64,000 nucleotides of DNA from Lysinibacillus sp. ZYM-1 (GTDB lineage: Bacteria > Bacillota > Bacilli > Bacillales_A > Planococcaceae): positions 1 through 64,000 of the forward strand of contig NZ_KQ465109.1 of NCBI RefSeq assembly GCF_001308875.1, in the 5' to 3' direction. A model generated the notes under the pieces. It did not search any database, was not told the DNA's origin, and worked only from the letters and a program-made list of their open reading frames with translations. Below, in pieces: positions 1 through 8,494 of the stretch (position 1 is its first letter; every line of letters begins with the position of its first letter). The translations under genes were made by a program, and so were the position numbers.

Positions 1-115
1 ATTCAAACGAAACTAAACAACCAGTCGCCCGTTAAATACCGACAATTGGCTGTTTAAAAGGTGTTTTCTTACTGTCTCAAAAACGACAGTCAGTGCCATG
101 ATAGGCAGCTTTTTG

Positions 116-538
116 TTAGGCATCCGGATAGGTTTTTCGTAAAAAGGCGATAGACTGTTGAATAAGAGCTTTCAAAATTTCTTCCTCAACATCAGCGAGT
201 TTATGAATATAAACGCAAGCTTTCCCTGTTGTGTGTTTACCAAATTGCTGTAATAATTGTGCTCGTTCATGATCACCCGGGGCAAAATATAAGCTAATTT
301 TAGCCTTGCGAGGGGAGAATCCGACGAGTGGTGCATCGCCTTCATGACCCGTTTGATATTTATAATGATAGTGCCCAAACCCTATGATACTTGGACCCCA
401 CATTTTAGCCTCATAGCCTGAGACCTCTGTAAAAATGTCCAAAAGTCGATAGGCATCTTCCCGCTTTTTTGGATGATCTACACTTTCAATAAATTCAATG
501 ACACTTGCATCGGTTTCTTTCGTCTTTAATTCATACAT
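116..538 (-). CDS. DUF1801 (YdhG-like) domain protein
   Basis: A 140-residue protein of unknown biochemical role. The segment around residues 20-125 has the DUF1801 pattern: a WGPSIIGFG stretch, then a GFSPRKAKISLYF strand pair, then a helical end. The family is a small soluble single-domain fold common in Firmicutes and Actinobacteria, with no assigned enzyme activity. The ATG start follows a GTGAGGG ribosome binding site. It lies 50 bases downstream of the ABC exporter pair on the same strand and might be read through from it. The 115 bases beyond its stop hold no gene I can support. Confidence 0.8.
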   Translation of the reverse strand: MYELKTKETDASVIEFIESVDHPKKREDAYRLLDIFTEVSGYEAKMWGPSIIGFGHYHYKYQTGHEGDAPLVGFSPRKAKISLYFAPGDHERAQLLQQFGKHTTGKACVYIHKLADVEEEILKALIQQSIAFLRKTYPDA

Positions 539-587
539 ATATATCCCTCACCTTCACAAAATAGGATGTATCATCCCCTATTATTCC

Positions 588-2399
588 CTATTCTGCCTGC
601 TCTAACAATAGCTTTTGTTGGAGCTGACAATACATGCCCTGTTGTTGCATCAGCTCTTGATGATTGCCTTGCTCGACAATTTCGCCCTGTTGAATAACGA
701 GTATTTGGTCCGCGTTCTCAATGGTTTTTAAACGATGGGCGATAACAAAGCTTGTGCGACCCTGCATTAAATGCTGTAAACCTTTTTGAATATCGACCTC
801 TGTTTGCGTATCCACACTTGATGTCGCTTCATCTAAGATTAAAATATCCGCGTTCTCTAGGATGGCACGGGCAATGGCGATGAGCTGCCGTTGTCCCTGA
901 CTTAAATTAGCGCCACCTGCTTGAACAGGCGTATCGTATTGTGCTGGTAAATATTTTATGAAATGATGGGCATTCGCGATTTTTGCTGCCTCGACAACCT
1001 CTGCATCTGTCGCATCCAGCTTCCCAAAGCGAATGTTCTCACGAATAGTGCCCGAAAACAAATAGGTGTCCTGTAAAACCACACCTACCCTTTGACGAAT
1101 CGTTGCCATTTTATAGTGTTCAATATTGTGCCCATCAATTAAAATTTCACCTTGATCAACGTCATAAAAACGTGTTAGTAAATTAATAATGGTCGTTTTC
1201 CCTGAGCCAGTTGGACCAACAAGTGCTATTGTTTCCCCTGCCTTAGCATAGAAGTTAATGTTTTGGAGAACCGATTTCCCTTGTTCGTAGCTAAATGACA
1301 CTTGCTGAAAAACGACATCCCCTTTTAACGATGACGCCTCGATGGCCAGAGGTTGATCAGCCACCTCTGATGGTTCATCTAATATTTCAAACACACGCTC
1401 CGCTCCAGCAATAGCCGACTGAAAGGTGTTTAAAAGGTTAGATAATTGATTGAGCGGGCGGAAAAATTGCCGTGTATAAGTGACAAATGCTGCAATAATC
1501 CCAACCGTCACAAAACCCTTCACCGCTAAAAAGGCTCCTGTCCCGATGACTATCGCTAGCCCTAAGTTATTCATAAAGTTATTAATGGGTCCTAATAATC
1601 CCGAAGTAATCTCTGCGCGTTGTGCGGAGTTTCGCAAGTTTTCATTTTGCTGATGGAATGTATCAATGGATTGCTGTTCCTTGCCAAAAAGTGTGAGTAC
1701 CTCTGCACCCGTAATCATTTCCTCAATATAGCCATTTAGTTTACCAAGATCGCGTTGACGCGCTGCGTAATTTTTACTGCTGCGTTTGATAATTTGCTTG
1801 GTTGTGAAAACGATAAGCGGGATAATGATTAAGGTCACAATCGCTAATGGCCAGCTTAATGTGAACATGGCAATACTAACGCCAATGACGGTTAAGATGG
1901 ACGACACAATTTGCGTCACACTTTGAGCTAGAGCTGTATTTAAATTATCTATATCGTTCGTGACACGACTCATTAAATCGCCGAGCGCCCGTTGATCAAA
2001 AAATCTTAAAGTAAGCGTTTGTAGCTTTTGAAATAATTCCAGACGCAATGAGCGAATTGTTTTCATCGCCACATGAATCATGACATAGGTTTGCAGCCAT
2101 GTCAGAATAGACGCTACTGTAAAAATAACGGCTAAAACGATACCAAGTCGGATTGTCCCGTCGATATCTTTTTTCATAATGTAGTCATCAATGATATGGC
2201 CAATCAGATAGGGTCCTGCCAAGCTTAAAATGGTAGAAGCTATGACAAAGAAAATGGAAAAATACAGCCCTATTTTTTGCTGTTTGACATAGTGCCAAAC
2301 TCTTGTTAAAGTTGCTTTTTGATTTTTCGCTTTTTCAGCTGGCGCACCCATACGAGGTCCACGTCCAAAATTCATTTGCTTTGGTTGATTTTGACTCAT
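588..2399 (-). CDS. ABC exporter half-transporter, consensus ATPase subunit (YfiC-like)
   Basis: A 603-residue multidrug-type ABC half-transporter: a six-helix exporter membrane domain (about residues 40-330) fused to a nucleotide-binding domain. The ATPase motifs are canonical: Walker A GPTGSGKTT near residue 395, signature LSQGQ, Walker B ILILDEATSS with the catalytic glutamate, and H-loop IAHRL. Its ATG overlaps the stop of the upstream half-transporter by four bases, so the two are translationally coupled and very likely form a heterodimer. Size and order match B. subtilis YfiB/YfiC. The substrate cannot be read from sequence; lipophilic drug export is the family norm. Confidence 0.92.
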   Translation of the reverse strand: MSQNQPKQMNFGRGPRMGAPAEKAKNQKATLTRVWHYVKQQKIGLYFSIFFVIASTILSLAGPYLIGHIIDDYIMKKDIDGTIRLGIVLAVIFTVASILTWLQTYVMIHVAMKTIRSLRLELFQKLQTLTLRFFDQRALGDLMSRVTNDIDNLNTALAQSVTQIVSSILTVIGVSIAMFTLSWPLAIVTLIIIPLIVFTTKQIIKRSSKNYAARQRDLGKLNGYIEEMITGAEVLTLFGKEQQSIDTFHQQNENLRNSAQRAEITSGLLGPINNFMNNLGLAIVIGTGAFLAVKGFVTVGIIAAFVTYTRQFFRPLNQLSNLLNTFQSAIAGAERVFEILDEPSEVADQPLAIEASSLKGDVVFQQVSFSYEQGKSVLQNINFYAKAGETIALVGPTGSGKTTIINLLTRFYDVDQGEILIDGHNIEHYKMATIRQRVGVVLQDTYLFSGTIRENIRFGKLDATDAEVVEAAKIANAHHFIKYLPAQYDTPVQAGGANLSQGQRQLIAIARAILENADILILDEATSSVDTQTEVDIQKGLQHLMQGRTSFVIAHRLKTIENADQILVIQQGEIVEQGNHQELMQQQGMYCQLQQKLLLEQAE

Positions 2400-4129
2400 C
2401 CTTCTTCACCAGCCTTTTGCTGTGACGCGTATATTGCTTGGTAATGCACATTGTTTTGTAGTAGCTGCTGATGGGTTCCTTGCCCAACAATCTCGCCATC
2501 CTCTAAGACAAGAATGACATCTGCCTGCTGAATCGAGGTAATTTTCGATGCCACAATTAACGTCGTCGTGTCTTGAAAATTTGCTGCAATGGCCTGTTGC
2601 ACATGTTTTTCTGAAGCACTATCGAGCGCTGAGGTAGTATCATCCAGCACGAGAATAGCTGGCTTTCGAATGAATGCCCGACCTAATGCCAAGCGCTGCT
2701 TTTGCCCACCAGAGAGATTCGTAGCACCCTGTGTCAATTCATGGGCTAAGCCTTGATCAAGTCGCTCCACAAATTCACTGGCACACGCGGCGTCTAATGC
2801 CTGTTGTATTTCCTCAGCCGTTGCATGTTCTTTACCAAGGCGTATATTTTTTTCAATTGCACCAGAGAACAATAAGGCCTTTTGCGAGGTAAATCCGATA
2901 TGATCCCGTAGCGTGGATAAAGAGTAAGCATTTAGCGGTTTGCCATCCAAGCGAATTTCTCCACCTGTTGGATCAAATAAGCGCGGTAATAGCTTTACAA
3001 GTGTCGATTTACCACTACCTGTTTTCCCAATGATTCCAACCGTTTGCCCAGGCTTCACAGAAAACGAAATGTTCTTAAGAACATCTTCTGCCGTATCGTA
3101 GTAACGGTAACACACATGATCAAAGTCAATTGCTCCTTTTATGGGTTCCGTCAGCGCATGTTCTGCTTCCTTGACGGCAATGTCTTTGTTTAAGACATCC
3201 ATAATCCGCTCTCCTGATGGCAATGCACGCGCAATTTGCATCAACACCATACTTGAAGACATTAAACCATTTAATATAATAGTTAAGTAGTTGATAAAAG
3301 CGAGAATGACCCCAACCTTTAGCGACCCTGCCTCCACCTTGATGGCCCCAAGCCAAAGTGCCGCGACGATTCCAAGATTGACCACGAACATCGTAAAGGG
3401 CACAAGCACTCCTACAATTTGCTCGGCAGTGATGAAGCGTTTTGTCAACCCATCATTCAGGTCACTAAATTGTGATACCTGTTGCGTTTCACGACGAAAA
3501 GCTTTAACGACACGAATACCTGCTAAGTTTTCCTGCAACTTCGTATTGACCGCATCAATAGCCTCTTGTACGCGGCGATACAACACACCCGAATACTTTG
3601 TGAAGAAGTACATGGCGATGATCAATATCGGCACAATAATGAGAAGTATAGAAAAAAGCTCACGCGCTGTTACAAACACGATAATTACTGCTCCGATAAA
3701 GAGTAGAGGTCCACGCACAAAAATACGCAGCGTCATCATAAACGCACGCTGAATACTTTCGACATCACTCGTTAAAATGGTAATCAGCTTGCCAGTCGTA
3801 AAGGCATCCCGCTCCTTTGCCGAATACTTCATCATTTTCTCATAAAGAGCCTGGCGAACATCCGAAGCAAAATGAATCGCTGCCTTTGAGCTATAATACG
3901 AACAACCAATCCCACCAACAAGCCCAAATACCGCACTTGCTAGCATCCATACAAACATGCTCAGCACATAAGCATGATCCCCATTGGCAATTCCTGTATC
4001 AATCATATGCTGCATGATCGTTGGCTGAATTAAATCCATCGTCACCTCCAACACCATCAAAAGCGGCGCTATCAAGGTGAAAAATTTATAGGGTCCCAAA
4101 TACTGCCCTAACTGTTTTATTGCCTGCAT
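2396..4129 (-). CDS. ABC exporter half-transporter, degenerate ATPase subunit (YfiB-like)
   Basis: A 577-residue half-transporter with an exporter membrane domain (about residues 15-310) and a C-terminal nucleotide-binding domain. Walker A (GKTGSGKST) and signature (LSGGQKQR) are intact. The Walker B end reads LVLDDTTSALD, with Asp instead of the catalytic Glu, and the H-loop position reads VASKIT instead of VAHRL. This is the pattern of the degenerate site in heterodimeric ABC exporters. It is the first gene of a two-gene operon. The ATG follows GGAG at eight bases, and a possible promoter lies 40-70 bases upstream. Confidence 0.92.
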   Translation of the reverse strand: MQAIKQLGQYLGPYKFFTLIAPLLMVLEVTMDLIQPTIMQHMIDTGIANGDHAYVLSMFVWMLASAVFGLVGGIGCSYYSSKAAIHFASDVRQALYEKMMKYSAKERDAFTTGKLITILTSDVESIQRAFMMTLRIFVRGPLLFIGAVIIVFVTARELFSILLIIVPILIIAMYFFTKYSGVLYRRVQEAIDAVNTKLQENLAGIRVVKAFRRETQQVSQFSDLNDGLTKRFITAEQIVGVLVPFTMFVVNLGIVAALWLGAIKVEAGSLKVGVILAFINYLTIILNGLMSSSMVLMQIARALPSGERIMDVLNKDIAVKEAEHALTEPIKGAIDFDHVCYRYYDTAEDVLKNISFSVKPGQTVGIIGKTGSGKSTLVKLLPRLFDPTGGEIRLDGKPLNAYSLSTLRDHIGFTSQKALLFSGAIEKNIRLGKEHATAEEIQQALDAACASEFVERLDQGLAHELTQGATNLSGGQKQRLALGRAFIRKPAILVLDDTTSALDSASEKHVQQAIAANFQDTTTLIVASKITSIQQADVILVLEDGEIVGQGTHQQLLQNNVHYQAIYASQQKAGEEG

Positions 4130-4168
4130 ACATTCGTCTCCGTTCTATTTAAATCCCATTCGTTCCTC

Positions 4169-4199
4169 ATTATAACTGAAAACCATTCCCATTTGGCAA
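4169..4199 (-). promoter_or_regulatory. Possible promoter of the ABC exporter operon
   Basis: Leftward TTGCCA (4194-4199) and TATAAT (4169-4174) are separated by 19 bases, slightly long for a housekeeping sigma factor. It sits 40 bases before the first exporter gene. Confidence 0.45.
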
Positions 4200-4278
4200 T
4201 ATTTTTTCGAGACTCGTAATATTTGAGATTTAACTAAATGATGAGATATGGTCGAGCTTATGGCTGACATCCTTCCAA

Positions 4279-4310
4279 ATAAAAACCCCCATGCCTATAA
4301 CATGGAGGTT
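4279..4310 (-). terminator. Terminator of the cobalamin operon
   Basis: A ten-base-pair stem with one mismatch (4284-4293 with 4301-4310) is followed on the leftward strand by five T. It lies about 65 bases after the cblS stop codon and before the exporter promoter. Confidence 0.7.
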
Positions 4311-4377
4311 GCTTTAAATGATTCTTGTACCGCTCATTGGATTTTTTTCAAAGCAGTCGTTTTGCTCAAAACAAACC

Positions 4378-5052
4378 CTATTGCATTGTACTTATCCGTA
4401 GTTTTTCAAAATTTCTTTGGAAAAATTGGTGTGCCAACTGCTCTTTTTCTGGATGAATACCAAGTAAAATAACTGTACTTGGTCCGGCTGATTTGGTCAT
4501 ATCATGTGAACATTCAACTAATTGCTGGCCAAAAAGACGCCCACATTCACCTTGAAGTCCCTTTGATCCGACAGGCCACACTTGCTGAACGATTTCCGCC
4601 AGCCATGCCTGATAAACAGGTCGCAGCTGCGCCACATCATCAGGCTGTGCTAATAGTTCCTCGCCAACAAGTGGTAAGCCGTATGTGTACCAACTGAGTT
4701 GTTCAAAGTCCAATGCCTTTCGCTGTTGTATTTCCCCAAACATAGTAATTGCTATACCAGACTGTAAAGTAGGCATATTGGATTCCGAACTGCCAGCAAT
4801 GGCTGGACAAGAAAGGCCTGTTTCCTCGAACACTTGCTGAATCCCGCTTTCATAGCGTGACCATGTAGCATCCCCTGAAAAATTAGCGAGTAGAATTTGA
4901 ATAGGAAGTGCCTGTGCAGCCAGCTGCTCTAGAAATGTCACACGGGCAGTCATATAGGCTGTCAATTGATCGGATGCCGACACAACATCTTGTGGCTTCT
5001 CCCCGATGGCTGCCGCATTATCCATTGTCGCAATAAACGCGCCCACTTTCAT
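4378..5052 (-). CDS. cblS: Alpha-ribazole kinase (AIR synthase-like)
   Basis: A 224-residue PurM/AIR synthase-like protein. The N-terminus has the family pattern: a DNAAAIGEKP segment, a TARVTFLEQLAAQ helix, a FSGDATW segment and the GSSESNMPT motif. In Listeria and Geobacillus, CblS phosphorylates alpha-ribazole to alpha-ribazole-5'-phosphate, which CobS joins to cobinamide-GDP. The role here follows from the fold plus position: last gene of a cobalamin operon, directly after an ECF S-component of the CblT type. I chose the ATG at 5052, five bases after GAGGA; a GTG at 5064 overlapping the cblT stop is possible. Confidence 0.75.
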   Translation of the reverse strand: MKVGAFIATMDNAAAIGEKPQDVVSASDQLTAYMTARVTFLEQLAAQALPIQILLANFSGDATWSRYESGIQQVFEETGLSCPAIAGSSESNMPTLQSGIAITMFGEIQQRKALDFEQLSWYTYGLPLVGEELLAQPDDVAQLRPVYQAWLAEIVQQVWPVGSKGLQGECGRLFGQQLVECSHDMTKSAGPSTVILLGIHPEKEQLAHQFFQRNFEKLRISTMQ

Positions 5053-5063
5053 AGCATTCCTCA

Positions 5064-5555
5064 CTAAACTCGACCTGCCTTACGCACAAAAACCTTGGAC
5101 AGAATGGGCATGACCACCGCTACAATAATTAAATTAATAGCGGTTGCTATGAAAATACTCGCTAAAGCACCCCAGAAAAAGGCAGGACTAATAATAAAAT
5201 AAAATGGAAGTGGCGCTACGATGCCGTTTAATACTAGGGCAACTGGCCATTTCCAAAAATGCATACCTTTTTTATGCATGACCCCAAAAATCCAGACAAC
5301 GATAAACATTTCTACAGCAATAATTGCATGGAGTGGGCCAAGTGGGAAGCCAGCAGTTAATGCGCTAATAAAATGACCAATGAGACCTGCTACCCCAGCT
5401 AATAATGGCGATAAAAAGACAACACCTAAAAAGGCAGGTGCTGAATCAAGAGCTGCCGTTGAAATAAATGCGGGTACTTTAATGGCGGCTCCTACTGCAC
5501 AAATGGCTGCTACCATAGCCGTTAGTATCCATTTCATTAATTTTTGTCGATCCAT
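5064..5555 (-). CDS. cblT: ECF transporter S-component, probable alpha-ribazole transporter
   Basis: A 163-residue integral membrane protein with about five or six helices and the short-loop, Ala/Gly-rich look of ECF substrate-binding components, including the IKVPAFIS segment after helix 1. No energising module is encoded nearby, so it would share EcfAAT encoded elsewhere. In Listeria, CblT imports alpha-ribazole and works with the kinase CblS; here the two genes abut within a cobalamin operon. Function is assigned from context. Another corrinoid-related substrate is possible. Confidence 0.78.
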   Translation of the reverse strand: MDRQKLMKWILTAMVAAICAVGAAIKVPAFISTAALDSAPAFLGVVFLSPLLAGVAGLIGHFISALTAGFPLGPLHAIIAVEMFIVVWIFGVMHKKGMHFWKWPVALVLNGIVAPLPFYFIISPAFFWGALASIFIATAINLIIVAVVMPILSKVFVRKAGRV

Positions 5556-5587
5556 TTCATTTCCTCTTTTCCGTTAGTATGTTGACC

Positions 5588-5980
5588 TCACTTGAGTTGC
5601 TCGCTAATCCCGTACCAAATACGTACGACTCGCTCCGCCTCAGTAAATAATGCTTGGTATAGGCGGCCACAAGTATCACGTAATAAACGTGCTTGTTTTT
5701 CCATCGGTACAATACCGCGGCCCATATCTGTAACAATAAGTGCCAGCGAACAATGTTGCGCAAGGGCTGTTAATTTGGTGAGGACTGATTGTACTACAAG
5801 CTCATCTTCCTCAAGATTTTGTGTCATAAGCCATTTTTCCACATGTTTGATGACTAGGATTTCACAGGCTGGTGCAACATCCGGTAGATCGCCATCGATA
5901 AGTACCACCTCGTGCTGTTCATATAAACGCATCACATAATCGGTTTTTCCGCTATAGGCGCCTCCGATAAAAACATGCAT
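5588..5980 (-). CDS. Short CobU-like P-loop protein
   Basis: A 130-residue protein that aligns by eye with the two ends of CobU (adenosylcobinamide kinase/guanylyltransferase). It opens with a P-loop GGAYSGKT and later has VTDMGRGIVP, matching the VxNEVGxGIVP motif of CobU. It lacks the central D-E-M...R-I..H...R segment that holds the guanylylated histidine, so if it is an enzyme it cannot use the usual GMP-histidine route. A second, full-length CobU lies two genes upstream. Its start overlaps the end of cobC. Likely an accessory or specialised paralogue; exact role unknown. Confidence 0.7.
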   Translation of the reverse strand: MHVFIGGAYSGKTDYVMRLYEQHEVVLIDGDLPDVAPACEILVIKHVEKWLMTQNLEEDELVVQSVLTKLTALAQHCSLALIVTDMGRGIVPMEKQARLLRDTCGRLYQALFTEAERVVRIWYGISEQLK

Positions 5981-6528
5981 CTAGCTCCCTCCTCCCAAGC
6001 CTTTCTAGTAAATGTTAAATTAAATTGGTGATCATGTGGCACTTGGTATGACCAAAACGGCTGCTCTGTTGGCGCATAGGCAACGAGTAAGGCACGAATC
6101 ACCCCACCATGGGCTACTAAGAAATAACGATCTTCTTCCTTTGGCAAATCGTTGAAGCCTTCCACAACTCGTGCCACAAAATCATCAAAAGCCTCACCTT
6201 GTGGCGGTGGCGCATGAATAGGGTCGTCCAACCATGCACGGTAACGAATATCCTTCTTTAAATCCTCATAGGTTTTCCCCTCAAATTCACCAAAATTTGA
6301 TTCACGAAAACGTGCATCTGCATAATAGCTAGCATTCGGAAAATAATGGGTAGCCGTTACTCGACAACGTTGTAAATCACTGCCATATACCTTTTCGACA
6401 CTTGCATCCACTACAGAGAGCTTGGAGATATCAGCTAATGGTGCGTCCGTCCATCCCAGATAACGCTTTTCTAAATTGGCCTTTGTGGGGGCATGCCTCA
6501 TTAAGCACACAGTAACAATGTCACCCAT
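5932..6528 (-). CDS. cobC: Alpha-ribazole phosphatase (histidine phosphatase family)
   Basis: A 198-residue histidine phosphatase. The catalytic RHA motif (LMRHAPTKAN, near residue 10) and the second histidine (LVAHGGVIRAL, near residue 140) are present. CobC removes the 5' phosphate from alpha-ribazole phosphate or from adenosylcobalamin phosphate at the end of nucleotide-loop assembly. It overlaps cobS upstream and the CobU-like gene downstream, and its ATG follows GGAGG at seven bases. Placement between cobS and the cblT/cblS pair supports the cobalamin role over a general phosphatase. Confidence 0.8.
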   Translation of the reverse strand: MGDIVTVCLMRHAPTKANLEKRYLGWTDAPLADISKLSVVDASVEKVYGSDLQRCRVTATHYFPNASYYADARFRESNFGEFEGKTYEDLKKDIRYRAWLDDPIHAPPPQGEAFDDFVARVVEGFNDLPKEEDRYFLVAHGGVIRALLVAYAPTEQPFWSYQVPHDHQFNLTFTRKAWEEGARCMFLSEAPIAEKPIM

Positions 6529-7277
6529 AACACAACCTCCATCCCTTCTATAGATGCACCCAGTAAATCACCCGACACGCCGCCAAAATTGCGCAATGTA
6601 AATCGCCGAAAAATGACAAGCGCAATCGCTAAAACGATGACTAATAGAATTGGTAAGATCGAGAACTTTGTGACGATCACCACAACTGACATGGCCGCTA
6701 AAAGTGATAACAGCATTAAAATTTTTAGTCGTTTCGCATTAATATGGGATTTAAAAAAGTAGGCAAGTCCTTTTTCCTTCGAACAGTTGAGTGACATAAA
6801 ATAAAAGCTCATTCCAACCCTTGTTAAAAAAGGTACAAATAAGACCATCCATAATGCAAATCTGTGTTGTACAAAGAGCTCATGTAGAATAACAAATTTT
6901 CCTAGTATCAAAAACAATACGGATAGCACACCGAATGCGCCAACACGAGGATCATCTAAAATCTCCAGTCGTTTGTCCCGATCTCGATAAGAAAAATACG
7001 CATCCCCCATATCAATAAAGCCGTCCAAATGTAAGCCCCCTGTCCATAAAGCAAATAGACCAATGACCACAAAGGCAAGCATGACCTCACTACTAGCAGT
7101 CCATTGTGTAAGAACGTATAGGACTCCAGCCACAGTTGTGCCCATCAAGGCTCCTATCCATGGCAAGCAGGCAAACATCCCTGTAATGGTTGACCTCGTT
7201 AATGGTAGTTCTTTATGTACTGGCAATACCGTAAAAAATTGAAATGCCAACAGTAGGCTATGCCAAAAACTTTTCAT
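6501..7277 (-). CDS. cobS: Adenosylcobinamide-GDP ribazoletransferase
   Basis: A 258-residue polytopic membrane enzyme that joins adenosylcobinamide-GDP to alpha-ribazole (phosphate), completing the lower ligand. Family hallmarks are the GGLHLDGFIDMGDAYFS region with the Asp-rich motif (about residues 80-95), RDKRLEILDDPRVGAFG, and a GGVSGDLLGA segment near the C-terminus. I chose the ATG at 7277 because AAGGAAGG lies seven bases upstream. The gene follows cobU by about 20 bases. Confidence 0.93.
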   Translation of the reverse strand: MKSFWHSLLLAFQFFTVLPVHKELPLTRSTITGMFACLPWIGALMGTTVAGVLYVLTQWTASSEVMLAFVVIGLFALWTGGLHLDGFIDMGDAYFSYRDRDKRLEILDDPRVGAFGVLSVLFLILGKFVILHELFVQHRFALWMVLFVPFLTRVGMSFYFMSLNCSKEKGLAYFFKSHINAKRLKILMLLSLLAAMSVVVIVTKFSILPILLVIVLAIALVIFRRFTLRNFGGVSGDLLGASIEGMEVVLWVTLLLCA

Positions 7278-7297
7278 CGTCTTGCCTTCCTTCTTGA

Positions 7298-7882
7298 TTA
7301 TTTCCATCTCTTCACGATACCATAATCCATTTCATAGGCCTCTTGAGCCAACGACACAAACCATTGATGGAATTGCCCTAATGTTCTTCGATACAACTCC
7401 ACTTCTTCGTTCTGATAAGGAGGTTCATCAAACAGCTCATTCGACACAACCAATAATGTCACGTTCCTCTTCTGAAGAGACTGGATTGCCTGTTTGACAA
7501 CCCGTAGCTTGGATTCTAAACAGCCAGGCTGCGCTAGACAGGGTGTTCCGCTGTCATAGCCTTCGTAAAAAGCATTGGTCAGCCAAGTAGTGACGCAATC
7601 CCATAGCACCACATCCCCATCCTCGAGTGTCTCGAATACAGATGCGATCGCATAGGGAGCATCGACAGTTAGCCACTGGATGGGCTGGGCTTGACGATCA
7701 GCCTGATGACGATCAATTCGTTTTTCCATTTCATCGTCCAGGGCAATACCAGAAGCAAGATACATTAAACGTTTTTTCGTACCAGGCTGTGCTTGGTAAT
7801 GCTGGATCGCAGTTTGTTCCGCAAAATGAGATTTGCCACTACGCACACCACCTGTGATAAAAATTAGGGGCATTTGTGACAC
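7298..7882 (-). CDS. cobU: Adenosylcobinamide kinase / cobinamide-phosphate guanylyltransferase
   Basis: A 194-residue CobU. It has the P-loop GGVRSGKS near the N-terminus, the DDEMEKRIDRHQADR segment containing the histidine that carries GMP, and VVLWDCVTTWL. It phosphorylates adenosylcobinamide and transfers GMP to it. The usual VVSNEVGxGIVP motif is altered to VVSNELFDEPP, and the C-terminal part differs from typical CobU. The short paralogue at 5588-5980 keeps that motif but lacks the histidine segment. The two might complement each other, or this one may act alone. Confidence 0.88.
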   Translation of the reverse strand: MSQMPLIFITGGVRSGKSHFAEQTAIQHYQAQPGTKKRLMYLASGIALDDEMEKRIDRHQADRQAQPIQWLTVDAPYAIASVFETLEDGDVVLWDCVTTWLTNAFYEGYDSGTPCLAQPGCLESKLRVVKQAIQSLQKRNVTLLVVSNELFDEPPYQNEEVELYRRTLGQFHQWFVSLAQEAYEMDYGIVKRWK

Positions 7883-7885
7883 CTC

Positions 7886-8494
7886 CTATTGTAAATGATG
7901 TAGGTTACCAATTTCTTTGATTACCCACTGCTGTCCCTGACGTTCAATGACTGTGACACTTGTTCCATGAATATAAGGGGCTGTCCAGAGCTCACTCATA
8001 TTACGTTGTAAAATAGCATTAATCATACATTTAATCGTCACGGCATGGGAAACTATCAGTATGGGTTCATCCCGATGCTGCTCTGCTATTTTTTTGAACG
8101 TATACATCGCTCTTTCTGTGACAGCACCAAAACTTTCCGTATGAGTGGCCAAAAATTGCGCCGGATATTTCGTATACAGTTCATAATCAAGCCCATGTGT
8201 CGCCAAAATATCCTCGATTTTCTTCCCTTGCCAATCGCCCAAAAAGATTTCCCGTAAATTATCCTCATAATAAATAGGTAATTGACGATGAGCCGTTAGA
8301 ATATCCATCGTCTCCTTCGCACGACCACTGGAACTACTATAAGCTGCCGAAAACGGGATTGACTGTAGTTGCTGCTGTAACTTTACAGCCGCTTCTCTGC
8401 CATTGTCCGTTAATGGAGAATCCAACCATCCTTGTAGTCTTTGCTCCTGATTCCATTGTGTTTCCCCATGTCTTACTAGATAAAAAGTTGTCAC
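7886..8494 (-). CDS. Histidine phosphatase family protein (second CobC-like)
   Basis: A 202-residue phosphoglycerate-mutase-fold phosphatase with LVRHGETQWN at the N-terminus, REIFLGDWQG in the middle and ILIVSHAVTI carrying the second catalytic histidine. Within this operon it could be the alpha-ribazole-phosphate phosphatase, with the gene at 5932-6528 as its partner or substitute; a broad-specificity PhoE-like phosphatase is the alternative. It starts with GTG overlapping the TGA of cobD, indicating coupling. Confidence 0.82.
   Translation of the reverse strand: MTTFYLVRHGETQWNQEQRLQGWLDSPLTDNGREAAVKLQQQLQSIPFSAAYSSSSGRAKETMDILTAHRQLPIYYEDNLREIFLGDWQGKKIEDILATHGLDYELYTKYPAQFLATHTESFGAVTERAMYTFKKIAEQHRDEPILIVSHAVTIKCMINAILQRNMSELWTAPYIHGTSVTVIERQGQQWVIKEIGNLHHLQ

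Noticed and set aside
3126-4017. Long ORFs overlapping the ABC exporter genes
   Set aside because: They are alternative-frame readings of well-supported transporter domains.
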